From: Apiospora phragmitis
Taxonomy: Eukaryota; Ascomycota; Sordariomycetes; Amphisphaeriales; Apiosporaceae
DNA: 64,000 nt
Assembly (NCBI GenBank): GCA_038363925.1
Contig: JAQQWL010000011.1
Coordinates: forward strand, 4,650,001-4,714,000
Direction of reading: 5' to 3'
Both the position numbers and the translations under genes were made by a program. Positions 1 to 11,078 of this stretch are shown here, piece by piece. Below the pieces are notes generated by a model. It saw nothing but the letters and a program-made list of their open reading frames with translations. It searched no databases and was not told where the DNA came from. The first letter of the stretch is position 1. The number at the start of each line of letters is the position of its first letter.

Positions 1-729
1 CACCCCAGCTTTGGATTTTTGGTGGTACCTAGCCCAAAATGTGCGGAAAATTCGCTTTTCGTGGGCCCCACTGTCGCTGGCTTGAGCTGGTCTTATCGCT
101 TCCCCCAATCAACCAGGAACTCACAGGGCCGAGTATTTTCCGTCCGTCTATCAGCTACCTAAGGTTTTCCTAAGTGCTCCACCGCACTTGCAAACCGCCA
201 ACGTGCACGATGCGATCTACAAGCTTTTTCTTTGCTACCTTCAACCTCTTTTCCCCTACCTACCAATAACCCTTCTATTGCGGAAACATATTGGGCATAC
301 AGGAAGAGTCTGTTAGTTATGCCAGTCGAATTCCTACCTGCTGCGTCTTGCTGGCATGATTCGCATGATCGGCTTGCAGAACAGGTCGTGTTCATTAATG
401 CTATGGGTAAGCTTCCCATCTTCTTCTTCCACCCTCTCCTCGAATGATGACAATCACATACATCTTTTTTTCTGGTACCTCTTATTTTAGATCTTGGGAT
501 TCGTCTCGGGGTCAATGCATTGAATTTACCTTCTGATTCGAGCTACTATTTGCTACTTCAGCACCGCATTTCATGTTTTTAACACTGGCTAACATATGAA
601 AAGCTTATAGGCACATTTCACCATACCAACATTCGGTATTTATTATATACTACAGAAGCGACTAACTCTTTAGCTGCAATTGGTTGTAGTTGCTAACTGC
701 CTGTGGGAGCCATGGACTCCTGATGTATA
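1..729. other. Left flank, no gene seen
   Basis: Open frames here are at most 118 codons, lie on both strands and have no recognisable composition or motif. The segment lies downstream of the TENA-family gene, so it should hold that gene's 3' untranslated region. A gene whose exons lie mainly outside the window cannot be excluded. Confidence 0.5.
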
Positions 730-1467
730 TCACTGGACCCTCGGCCAGAAACCCTCCTCGAGGATTAACATCTCTTTCCATGCATCCATAGCAATTTGAT
801 CAACATCGCTGGTCGCAGTCTCTGATGCGTATGCGTCAAGGCACTCTTGGATCTGGTCCACGAAGGCCCTGAATGGGTGGCCGGCCCAGTTGGGAATGAA
901 TTTGTTCCTCAGCGCGCCCCCGTCAAGGGCATCGGTGGCGGCGCGCTGTTGCTTCGCAAACGTCCAGGCGTCCAAGTAGACCTTCTCCAAAGCCCAGAGC
1001 ATGACGAGACCTTGTAGAAGTGACCTTCCGCTCCCTGCCTCGGCTGTAAATGAGTCGAACAGATCGATGCATGCCTTCGTGACTTTGTTGGCTTCGAACT
1101 CCTGTCCACCCTCCATGGCAGCCAAGTCCAGCTGGTATTCCATCGCGGTCTTCTCAAAGAACTGCAGCTCGGTGGTGACCCCGATCAGCGCCGTCTGCAG
1201 CATCACTAGAATGCGGAACAGCGTAGTGCGCGAAGCCTCCGTCCCTGAGCTTATTGGCAGCTGCACACGCGAGATGAGCCCTCCTATGAAGCGCCCGTAA
1301 GCCTGGGCGTAGAGGCGATCCTGGGACAGCCATTGCGATAGCGATTCTTTGGGCAGACGGCCCTGGCCCGCGAGCTCCAAGAAACGGCACTGCGTGGCTG
1401 TCTTGTACAGCTCCGCCGTGTCGGGGTGCTGGAGGAGGTGCGCCGTGATGCTCTTGTGGCTGGACAT
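730..1467 (-). CDS. TENA/THI-4 family protein (haem-oxygenase-like fold)
   Basis: A single uninterrupted 245-residue frame with the usual layout of the TENA/THI-4/PQQC superfamily. An N-terminal helix leads into a W-x3-D-x2-Y segment (SQWLSQDRLY, near residues 45-55). Further helices follow, with a conserved-looking LWALEKVYLDAW stretch near residues 155-168 and a C-terminal EEGFW. Known family members hydrolyse pyrimidine breakdown products of thiamine (TenA) or act in related salvage. In filamentous fungi stand-alone TENA proteins are common and mostly uncharacterised, so a thiamine-salvage role is inference. No signal peptide or membrane segment is visible, which suggests a cytosolic protein. 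The start is the first ATG of the frame and gives a normal N terminus (MSSHKS). It lies in tandem with, and about 0.7 kb beyond the 3' end of, the U2AF gene, with no functional link apparent. Confidence 0.85.
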   Translation of the reverse strand: MSSHKSITAHLLQHPDTAELYKTATQCRFLELAGQGRLPKESLSQWLSQDRLYAQAYGRFIGGLISRVQLPISSGTEASRTTLFRILVMLQTALIGVTTELQFFEKTAMEYQLDLAAMEGGQEFEANKVTKACIDLFDSFTAEAGSGRSLLQGLVMLWALEKVYLDAWTFAKQQRAATDALDGGALRNKFIPNWAGHPFRAFVDQIQECLDAYASETATSDVDQIAMDAWKEMLILEEGFWPRVQ

Positions 1468-2202
1468 GACGGGCAGTATAGTATGTACGTATTATATGCA
1501 GACGTGATGAAACTGGATCGAAACTGAAGAGAATATTACGACGTTGATGGCAAATGGTTCGTCACCCTTTGTTCAGTCTGTGTTCTGCTTTAAAACAAAT
1601 CCCGACAGCTGGATTACAGGGCGGCGACGTACGATTAGGTAGGCAGGCAGGCAGCGGTTCTCTTTCCGGCCTCCTCAATGACGAGACATAACCTATGTGG
1701 TGTCACTTCGAAGTTAAGCATGTATAAGCCCGCTTTAGTCTCGGTCCGATGCCGCAGGTTCGTCTAGGTTTTGTTCCCATGAACGCACTTTAAGCGGCTC
1801 ACCACTAGATATGAAAATTGGCAATAAAACATGTAGCCACTGATAGCAAGACTACTATTCCACCTGTCGCGGTCTGTTTGGTGGCGGCAAGAACTATACT
1901 ATAGACAGTTCTCGTATTACACCGAGGATAGACTGGAAGCTGGAGATGGCGCGAGCCATAATCGGTATCTACATGTCCAGCAACCAGGATGGCATAGGTT
2001 CAAGTGTACCAATGCAAACTCAGGCTTTGGCTTCGGGTACCATCGGCGTATGGTCCCGGTCTTGCGAAAATACAAGTTACAATTACACGACGAGCCTAAC
2101 GCTCACCAAGGCTCCTAACTCATTCAATTTCTCCGGCATCCTCTGCTGTGGCCCAATCGATGCGCCTGCGGAAAGGAAAGTTGTTTCGCTTCAATCTCAA
2201 TC
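1468..2202. other. Intergenic: TENA promoter side and U2AF 3' side
   Basis: This interval holds the upstream region of the TENA-family gene and the 3' flank of U2AF. It contains a short GCAG/GGCA-rich patch near 1640-1660 (aggcaggcaggcag). Open frames here are short and unrecognised, and the one at 1946-2269 on the plus strand overlaps the U2AF terminal exon antisense. I see no gene. Confidence 0.5.
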
Positions 2203-4217
2203 TTACCAAGCTCCGACCTCGAAGTTCTCCTATTGGGTTTTGTCAGTTTCTATGCCACACGAGCTATAAAAAGGGGAGGTTGCAACAACGTACCTCGGGG
2301 AAGAAAGTTGTGACCACGGTTCTGTCGGCGAACTTGCGACCAGCGAGCTCCTGCAGCGCCTTCTTGCATGATTCTGTGGTGTCGAATTGGACGAAGATTT
2401 TGCCGACGCCGGCGGGATTGCCTGCTGCCCCCGCTTGGTCGAGGGATCTTCAGCGCAATAATGTTTCCGAACTTGCCGCACTCATCTCGGACATCTTCGC
2501 AGATTTCTAGTGGTCAATGTTAGTATTGTAGTCGCTCAGGATCAAGGTCTTGTGTCAATTACCTTCGTAGTCATCGTTGTCCATCAACTCCTCGGCCGTC
2601 ACCATGTTGAGAAGTTGCAATACCCTGCTCTCATCGGGATTGGTGGCAGTGGTGCCTGCAAGCATGGACATAGCATTGACTCCCATCTCAACTCCGGCCA
2701 CTTGGGTGATGCCTATGCTGGCCTTGCGAACCTTGAGGCTCTTGTCTCCAATACCCATGCCATTCAGGCCCTGAACAGCAATGTCCGTTGCGCTGGGGTC
2801 AATATATTCGCAGAAAGCAATGCCCTGGGAATGTGGTAGTTAGCAGTGAAGGGGGGTGATCATGGGCTTGATTTCAAACTTACCCGAGATTCGTCGGTTC
2901 CTTGATCTTTGACCAAAGTAAACGCCTTAAGTTCGCCAAATGCCACCAGGAGCTCTCTGACTTGGTCCTCTGAAAGATAGGGGGGATGTTGGCGATGCTG
3001 ACTTTGTTGGGTGTGTCGACTACAACCCTCGATACTACACCGGGTTCGTAGCCAGTATCGTCGACCACTGCAGGTACAATGTAATCTTTGGGTCGGACAA
3101 TTTGCAGCCCACTTGTAGCAGCAGCGCCATTCGCTGCAGCGTCGTCGGCGGCCTCCATGGAAATACCGTCGAATGCAAGTGCGACGGTTGCTTCAGAAGG
3201 GTTCCTGAACTCCAGCAAAGCAAAGGTACCGTCCTTGGAAAGCTGGCACATAACGCAGGGATCGGTGCTCTCAACAACATTTAAGCCGTTCAGCTGTAGG
3301 TTGAAGAAAAGAGGTGATGCTCTCCTCGGTAGAACCAGGAGGGATGTTGTAAGCCAGTAAGCGCTTGGACTGCCGGCTGTTGGTGGGTTTGAGGGTGGCA
3401 CTGTTAACGGCACCGCCGGGCTGGTTCATGAAAGCCTGCAGCTTGGATGGATCCATGGGTTGTTGCCTGGGAGCACCCGGCAAGGGGAACATGCCGGATA
3501 GCTTTGCCTGTTCGGCTGTGACGTTCTCGTAGCCCGGGGGCTTGATGTCCCACTGAGTCATGCGGCGCTTGCGCTCGAGGACCGGCACGACGTTGGTGAG
3601 ATCTGGAGTGGGCTCTCGTTTCTTCGGCGGGGGTGTCGCGCTTCGACCGCGTCGGTTTTGCGCGAAAAGATCCTCATCCCGGTCTCGGCCACCTCGGTCC
3701 CTATCACCCCGGCGGTCGCCTCGTCGGTCATCGAATAGATCTCGGTCGCGTCGCGGAGGCCGGCCATCATCGCGACGATCTCTTCCACCCCTGCGGTCAC
3801 CACCACGGTCGCCGCGGTCACCGCCACGCTCACCACGATCGCGATCCCATTCTCTTCCCTACGGTCGCGGTCCCTTCCGCCGCCGCCGCTGCCGCCACCA
3901 GGCCCACCGGATCCCCCGTAGCGGTCTTCGCGCTCACGGTCTCTGTGGCTGCGACTCGATGCGTAGGTGTCTACGTCGCCTTCTCGGCCGTCGCGGTGCG
4001 AGCGTCTAGGCGACCTGGATCGCCTTCTGTCCCTTCTATCACCGCGGCCACCTCGGTCGCGTCGATCATCGCGGGAAGAGTAATCACGAGACGAGCCGTG
4101 TCGGCCATCTGGAACAGCCGCGCAAGGGTTAGCCTGATTCGAGACGGGACAAGTTGGGTAAGTACGGGTAGGTAAGGGATTGGACATACCTCGAGAAGGG
4201 TAGGCGTCACCGTTCAT
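2203..4217 (-). CDS. Splicing factor U2AF large subunit (U2AF65/Prp2 type), frame broken by four single-base shifts
   Basis: U2AF65 binds the polypyrimidine tract and helps load the U2 snRNP at the branch site. Five exons on the minus strand fit: 4190-4217, 2884-4108, 2563-2824, 2294-2506 and 2203-2229. The four introns run 56-81 bases, with donors GTATGT, GTAAGT, GTAATT and GTACGT. The order is an Arg/Ser/Asp/Gly-rich N terminus (RDRG and RRSRSPRR blocks), a linker with MTQWDIKPPGYE, RRM1 (RLLAYNIPPGSTEE), RRM2 (VSIANIPP, LNGMGIGDKSLKVRKA) and a C-terminal UHM-type RRM (ICEDVRDECGKFGNI, KIFVQFDTTESC, GRKF) ending ENFEVGAW. The frame changes in the middle of conserved segments at four mononucleotide runs: 3855-3856 (one base too few), 3307-3310 (one too many), 2980-2985 (one too few) and 2428-2432 (one too many). 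With those four changes the exons total 1755 bases, 584 residues, a normal size. No alternative intron restores the frame. Assembly error is the likeliest cause, as the gene is essential in the yeasts studied. Confidence 0.9.
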
Positions 4218-4683
4218 AGTGACGCGTCGGGAAGTTGCTGGCCAATTGTGATGCTGGGCGAGATCCCGAGAGAGATAGAGATGTGCAGTAATGATGGAAA
4301 CCGGATCTCTCAAGCTCCCAGCATTAAGAGGTATACTGTGGATTGCGGAATCAGAATCGTGAGGCTGGACAGGTTCTGGAAAAAATGAGGTGGGGACCTA
4401 TGCAGCTAACAGCGGTCTCTTATTGGCTGGCGAATGGCGACTTGCACTGACCCGGCTAGGTCGCTAAATGGTGCGCCTTGGGCGACCCACAGGCGCTTCT
4501 CTGCTGAACTGGCAGGGACTGTTAGGGACTGATGAGGCTGAGGTCCTGTTTGAGCTGCAAGCTTGCTACTTACTGACTGCTGGGTTCTCAGACCCTTTGA
4601 TAGATTTGGTCTCAAAGACTGCACTGCTCGCAACGGCCTTTTCGTCCTTCCACCCAAATCAATTCAATTTTATCAGAAGTCTG
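4218..4683. promoter_or_regulatory. Divergent intergenic region between U2AF and OGG1
   Basis: The 466 bases between the two start codons must carry both promoters. I see no TATA element I would defend. From 4468 onward the plus-strand frame is open and in phase with OGG1, so part of this region may be coding (see the OGG1 entry and the separate finding). Confidence 0.5.
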
Positions 4684-6051
4684 ATGGCTATTGGCCGGGT
4701 TTCAGAGTGGCGAAGGCTGCCCCTGAGCTTGACTGAGCTGTGTATCGACACCTCCTTGCGTTGTGGACAGTCGTTTCGATGGCGCAAAATCGAGGATGAG
4801 TGGTGAGCCTCGACAACCCTCGGATCAAGTGCCATGCCATACGTAGTAGAAGCTGAAACCCGTGCTAGGAACCTCGCCATCCACGGGCGTATATTATCTT
4901 TAAAGCAAGATCCCGACTACCTGCACTACAAGACCACATGGCCTGGGTTTACTACTGGAGTCCCTGGCTCCCCAGATATCAAGGAGGAGGAGAAACCTAC
5001 CGAGCAACACTCTTCCAGTGATGACACGGAGCAACTGCTCCGACACTACTTCAGCTTGAAGCACAATGCCGCGGAATTGTACGAGCTATGGTCCCAAAAC
5101 GACTTGAATTTCAGGAAGAAGGCGCCCAAGTTCACTGGTATTCGCATCATGAGCCAGGATGCGTGGGAAACTCTGATCGGTTTCATCTGCAGTAGCAACA
5201 ATAACATCTCGAGGATTTCTCAAATGGTAGGGTTTCCTCGGCCCTAGATTACCACGTAGGAAGTACCACGGCTACAATGGCTAACAATCGCCCAGGTCCA
5301 CAAGCTTTGCAGGTACTACGGCCCCCTCATCGGCCACATCGGAGAAGAGCCCTTCCATGACTTCCCCGGCCCTCAAGCCCTGATGGGCAAAGGGGTCGAG
5401 TCACAATTACGCGAGCTCGGCTTCGGCTACCGGGCCAAGTACATCGCCGAGACCGCGCGTCTCGTGTCCGAGGAGAAACCTCGGGGCTGGCTGGAGAGCC
5501 TGACGAATCCCAAGAACCCGGGCTTCGGCGCGGAAGAGGATCCCGAGCTCGGCCGCGCGACGTACAAAGAAGCCCACGAGCAGCTCCTGACCCTCTCGGG
5601 CGTGGGGCCCAAGGTCGCCGACTGCGTCTGCCTCATGGGGCTGGGCTGGGGCGAGGCCGTGCCGGTCGACACCCACGTCTGGCAGATCGCCCAGCGCGAC
5701 TACAAGTTCGGCAAGGTGAAGACGAAGACCTTCTCCAAGGCCATGTACGACTCGGTCGGCGACCACTTCCGCAAGATCTGGGGCGACCAAGCTGGCTGGG
5801 CCCAGTCTGTCCTATTCACGGCGAATTTGAAATCGTTCTCGGATCGCAGCATCGCCAAGGTCGAGGTAGACGAGGTTAAAGTAAAGATAGAAGACACTGT
5901 TTCGGAGACGCCGGACGTTCTGAAGACGCCAAAGCCACGGTCTCCCAGGAAGAGGCAGGTTACTGCCCTTGAAACAGTGAAGGTAGAGGAGATTGGCACG
6001 GCCAGTGGCACAATCACCCGAAGCAAAAGGAGAAGATTACAATCAACCTAA
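4684..6051 (+). CDS. OGG1: 8-oxoguanine DNA glycosylase/AP lyase OGG1
   Basis: This enzyme removes 8-oxoguanine paired with cytosine and nicks the abasic site, in nuclear and possibly mitochondrial base-excision repair. Exons are 4684-4802, 4869-5226 and 5296-6051, with introns of 66 and 69 bases, giving 410 residues. The N-terminal domain has the family signature LRCGQSFRW. The middle carries QDAWETLIGFICSSNNNI. The helix-hairpin-helix is LLTLSGVGPKVADCVCLMGL, with catalytic lysine at about residue 265, followed by VPVDTHVW with the catalytic aspartate at about 284. The Lys-Asp spacing of 19 equals that of human OGG1 (K249, D268). The C-terminal tail is basic and looks like a nuclear-localisation region (TRSKRRRL). 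The chosen ATG gives a fungal-type N terminus just before the conserved domain. An in-frame ATG at 4468 would add 72 residues. The glycosylase core (about 5380-5800) is markedly GC-rich compared with exons 1-2 and the tail. It is divergent from U2AF. Confidence 0.95.
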
Positions 6052-8773
6052 ACTGCAGGTGAGCCTGCATGCGTTATTACTCAGGTACCGGCTGTTGAGT
6101 TGACAGTGGCATAATGGAGTTTCAGGGTCGAATTATCAGCCATTTCCATCTGCCCAGGTGGTTTAAGGACCGAAAGTCGCCCCTAGGGATATACGCCAAT
6201 ATATATCATGCCTTCTGGTGTCTTTTGAGAAGTCAACAGTATAGAGGGGAGAAACTGTTTCTGTAGCATAGAGTGTATTATCTGGGCAGAGGCCAGTGTC
6301 TCCGTCTCTAGAGCAGATGTTGGGAGAGGAACATGTATCATTAATAAATCGAGATATATCCTCATGGGCAAGGCATGTCTTATGACGCTCCTGGGGAGTA
6401 ATGTATGCTGTTGTATCAAATATGCCACAATAAAGATGCGAGCAATCCAATGTCCGCATGCCATATGCACACTGTAGCGTCTATATAATGGTCTACATGC
6501 ACAACAGACCTGAACGGGCCCTGCCAAAACATGCCACACCCACGGTGCGCCGAAATATCCATCGCCAGAGTTGACCCATGGTTCCTTGCGAAACGGGGAG
6601 GTAGTTACGCTTCTCAATTATCAACCGGGCCTTAGAATGGTAATACTTATCACGATGTCGTTACTTTCAAGCAGCAAGTCTTTGCAACTGTGTAAGGAGG
6701 CGGAAAGCAATAGTGGTTGGAAGGTGCAAAACTGGAGAGGCCAGGCTCTGTTAAGTCACCTGCTCTGCTACAGACTTGTGCCTAAAAAACACGATGAATA
6801 CATCGTGTCCAATTTTTACAGTGTTGCGATGAGGGGGCAACGTTCACGCTGTGGAAAAGGAACGTCATCTTGATTAACCCGGTCCAAAATCCCAGCCTAA
6901 TGTAATGGCTGCATTGCCCTCTTGAGTTCAGAGGCTACCCCAACTATATCACCATCGCACCATCTAACCACAAGTACTGCTTACACCGTATTGTTTTCCT
7001 CTGGTAGCTGTTTAAGCCTCGGTGATTTTCCCGCTTGGCTCTTCGGCTTGGAGCAGTGTCGGAGTTGCACATAGCTTCGTTATCCATATATATGTGACAG
7101 CTCTCGGCGTGTGGGCTGGGTTGCGCCAGTGTTTGAATGTGCCTCGGATCAACGAGTATCACAACATGACGGCTGTGGTTCCGTCAGATGCAAAAATCGC
7201 TGGTGATTTACCCAGTAAGGTAGGTCAACGACCCCTTCGACATTGAGCAGTCGGTCCATATGCGCCCCCAACATACAAAGACCCTTTGAACTGCGAGAGC
7301 AGTTCAACAACGACTGTACCTCAGGACGAGAATCACCTAGGGCTTCCAGAAGAGAGAAACCCGAGTGTCATTGGCCCACGAGTCTGCAACGCGACAAATG
7401 GGGATAAGCTGTGACACCATCGCGACTTTGGTGAGCTGCCTTGTTTATGCAGGGCATTCTCTTCCCTGACTCGCGTTTTTGATGCCCAATAGGGGAAAAA
7501 ACAAGTGCTTGTCACTGTTGAAGGGACTCGACTGGCCAGAAGGAAGAGACTTCACTCACACATCACGGCTTGTGGCCATACTGTATCGTGAAGACTGGTT
7601 CGTTGGATCCCCGAGCCATTGATTGCCCAACACCGAAAGCATGGAAGCCTAACTGCTCGGATCATAGTGACACGTCTACTGCAAGATAGTTGACAGTGGA
7701 TATAGCCATGCTTCCGTACCCATCGGGAGTGTTGCAAAGGGCCGCAACGGGCACCGATACCCGCCCAGGCGTCAGTGGCCAGCACAATGACAACACGTAT
7801 TGGAGCCTCGTAGCTGAGGTGCATGGTGCGGACAATGCCACTTTATATGTCACGTAGCGCTCAGGAGCTGGTGTGTTGTTGTTGGAGGATTCGAGCGCCC
7901 TTGCATATAGCGAACGGACTGATCCTCACTTGGTGGGTTGCCGAAGCATGCTGGTATCATACAAACATGAATCTGGCTTGATCCCACGGCCACCTCCCAG
8001 AATAGCTGGAGAGAGATCAGCAACGTTTCGAAGGTTGCCCCGAGCCGGAGTACATGGCATCCATCATTGAAACAAGTCCGCAGTGGTATGCGCCGTTGTG
8101 TGGGAGTGTGAATAGGGGGGCAGCTCGGCTATGATGTCGTGTAATTGCCGCGCCAGCCTTCAGCAGTGACGACAGCGACAAATCCACTAATCCATAAGAG
8201 CTCCTCACTACCTTCTTCTCATCTCTCTCGCATGTGATACCAGTGATTGGTTTTGATCCAGATCTTGTTGGACATGCTTCTCTGCGGCGGGCACATACCA
8301 TGATTGAAGGATCACGACCATATCTGCCTATCCACTTTGGAGCCAAGAAGATAGTCCATCTAAGACCTGACTTTTATCGAATAGTGATGATTTTCCAAGG
8401 AGCCCCGGGCGCATCTGGCTGGTTTTGATTACTAGTCCATGGTGTTTTACTGGACCGCGGCGGGCCACGAGGTCCTCAAGCCCACACCCAGGATTGAGCG
8501 CATGCAAACAGACGTCTCGGATCAGATGAGATCGTTCGATGATTGCCTGGGAAGTCCACGACAGCAAATGTGGGAAGCACCATGTCTGCCCCAGAAGGAC
8601 CGCCGTGAGGTTATTGTGCTTGCATACATACCTCCCACCCCTTCCTCATCCGGTGGTCCGCCGTATAGGGGTCACGAACCTGCGGCAATGCTTCTTGGCT
8701 CTCACCCAATAACCCCATCCGTTCACCCCAAGTATGTAATCTCTACTAATTCTACATGGTGTGCACCCGACAA

Positions 8774-8799
8774 TAACCTAACCTAACCTGATCTAACCC
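8774..8799. repeat. Degenerate CCTAA short tandem repeat
   Basis: Successive taacctaacctaacc units followed by tgatctaacccc resemble an imperfect telomere-like array on the C-rich strand. The unit is mainly five bases (CCTAA), not the six-base CCCTAA typical of fungal telomeres, and the tract is only about 26 bases. It is therefore reported only as a simple repeat. Confidence 0.5.
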
Positions 8800-11052
8800 C
8801 TGCTTCGCCCCTGGTGCCTCATCTGTACTGTATGTACCCAGTCACTTAGTAGTTTCAATTTCCCATGCTTCCTTCCCAGAGCGCATCCGAACCTTTCACG
8901 CCATGCGCATTCTTCCGTCCATCACGATTTCAGTAGACCGTACTTGCCTTGAATCTGGTTCTTATGACATACATGCAGCCAAGGCTCAGACAGGTGCGGT
9001 CGTTCTAGTTTTTGGGGAGAAAAACAACAACAAACATCAAGGCACAGCGCCTACTAGCGCAGGCGATGATCCAATCTTGTCAACTATGACAAGATATCGC
9101 TTCGACGAATGGATCAAAATAAGGACCAAAACGAGTCATTTGAGAAAAGCACACAGATGGAGACGGGTAACTAGTAGGATCCAGTCATGAACTCCCATAT
9201 GACCTGTCACGCCAAAAGGGGCTAAGCTCGGCTTCACGGAGTGCCGGGGCTGCTATCTCCCTATGGGGGGCCCAGCTAGTCTGTATGTGTGCAAATTCAA
9301 CTTCTTTTTTGCTGCGAGGGGTCAAGATTGAGAGTTGGAAGAACAAAAGGCGTCTGCCCTAGTGCTGCCGAGGAAGGCTTGGATACTTAGGGATGGCTGG
9401 ATGGGGTGGCTGCCTAATCTCAATAGCTTCACCGTGAAAGGCTGGGCGGAGAAAAGGAAACCAACATGAGCCTAGAGGGGGGTCCTACGGTTGCTGCTGC
9501 AAGCCACCGAAGAATATTGCCAGACTCATTTGCATACTAACCTGCCGCCAGCAGCATCATTTTTTGTGTGGCCCCCCCCCACGAAAATCCGGGGAAGCTT
9601 AATCGACTGAATGCCGACGAATGCAGGTCCAACGAACCAGGCTTGATATTGCAATAGGATATTAGTTCATCCATCCTTCGGCCTCATCGCGGCCAAATAC
9701 TGGATGGGAAAAGCAAACATTGGAATTGTATTCCTTTGGCGACAACACTCGGCCCGTTGAGACAAAGTATGCCGGCAACCACACCTCCTTGGCATTGGGT
9801 GTTGTTGGGACGGCAATATCTGATCTCAGGTAGTCTTCAGAATTGCTGTTTTTGAAGGTGGCCGGCGGACTGGTTACGGTTCATTTCGCGTTCGATAGCT
9901 TCTTTTGCTCAAATTAAAAGGGCCAGGCCAGGCCAGACAGCCAGGTATCAATCACCTCCTACACGACACGTGCGTGCAGCTTCGTCGTCGAAGGAGCGGA
10001 AAGATGCCGCAGACCGACTGTTGAAGCACTCCCGACACCGGCGGCCAGACGAAGCAATGATATCAGATACTGACTGGCGAGTGTATGTAAGCGTCCGTGC
10101 TTGCTTATCTGATCAGGAAAACGTGGGTATTAACTGGGCCGATCGAATTTCTAAAACTGTTAGTAGAGGCTTGCCTCGTAAGCTGAAGAAGCGCGTAAGA
10201 AGATGTAACATCGCATAGCAGTATTTGCGTTGGCCTGTGTGGCGATCCAGTAGTGCGTATGCAACTGATGCTAACAACAGTGGTATTGACTCTGGAGTCT
10301 GGGTCGTCCAGCAATAATCCCTGTGTGCATCTGGCGTCCAGAGGGTAATGGTCGGCGACCTTGTCGTTTAGGCGCTTTCGGTATCCGGTTTAGCGTTCGT
10401 TTAATGTGGGATGCAAAAGTGCCTATTGCTTTTTGTTTGGTTTCCGTCATCCACGCCTGTGCAGGCATCGCTGTATGTACTCGCTGTCTGTCAGTCAATG
10501 CATTGGATACATCTATCTCTACGTCTCGAGTAGTGAGGTACAGTTACAGTATGCATGCGCGGATGTCGCTACGTACTAGCGCTAGCTACCGGCAGTCTTT
10601 TTGGGTTGCGCCTCACGGCTCTTCCTCGCTGTAATTTCCATACCCCATGAAAGAACAATCTCTCCAAAATATCGAGGCTGCCAGGCGAGCCAGGCTGCAG
10701 AAACATTCATCAGGTCTGTGCTGACAGTGGGCTTCAATGCCAAGCCAAAGTCCAGCTTGCGCTAAGAACGCCATTTCCTGGATAAGGATGTGATCGACGC
10801 CAACTCCACCGGCAACGGTCCGGGATCTGAAGACTTTGGGGGCAAGGGGGCCCTGTCTGCTTTGGGGAATGCCAGTTGAATATGAAACGAGCCCTGGCGC
10901 CTTGGCTTTTCTCTAAGTGGACGGACGACGAGACGACTGTCCTAAAGCGGATGTACTCCAGCTCCTGGTAATCTTCTCGTTGCGCATGTGGTCAGTCGAT
11001 AGACCCTCAAGCAAGTCTTCTACGACTTCTAGAAGATAACATGATGTACGCA

Positions 11053-11078
11053 GGGTGGGGGGAGGGGGTTCTTCGGGG
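11053..11078 (+). repeat. G-run cluster with G-quadruplex potential
   Basis: Four runs of three or more guanines (gggtggggggaggggg, then ttcttcgggg) lie within 26 bases. This meets the simple G3+N1-7 rule for an intramolecular quadruplex. No gene lies nearby, so a regulatory role is not indicated. Confidence 0.5.

Noticed and set aside
3779..3835. Small intron (GTGAGC...CGCAG) to explain the first U2AF frame change
   Set aside because: The 43-base span has no branch site and splicing it does not put the downstream RS region in the required frame.
3560..4175. Plus-strand Arg/Ser-rich frames opposite the U2AF RS region
   Set aside because: They are reverse-strand readings of the repetitive RS/RD/RG-coding sequence, which gives Arg/Ser/Pro-rich products in several frames.
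8774..8799. Interstitial telomere
   Set aside because: The units are five bases long and degenerate, and the tract is only 26 bases, so it is better called a simple repeat.
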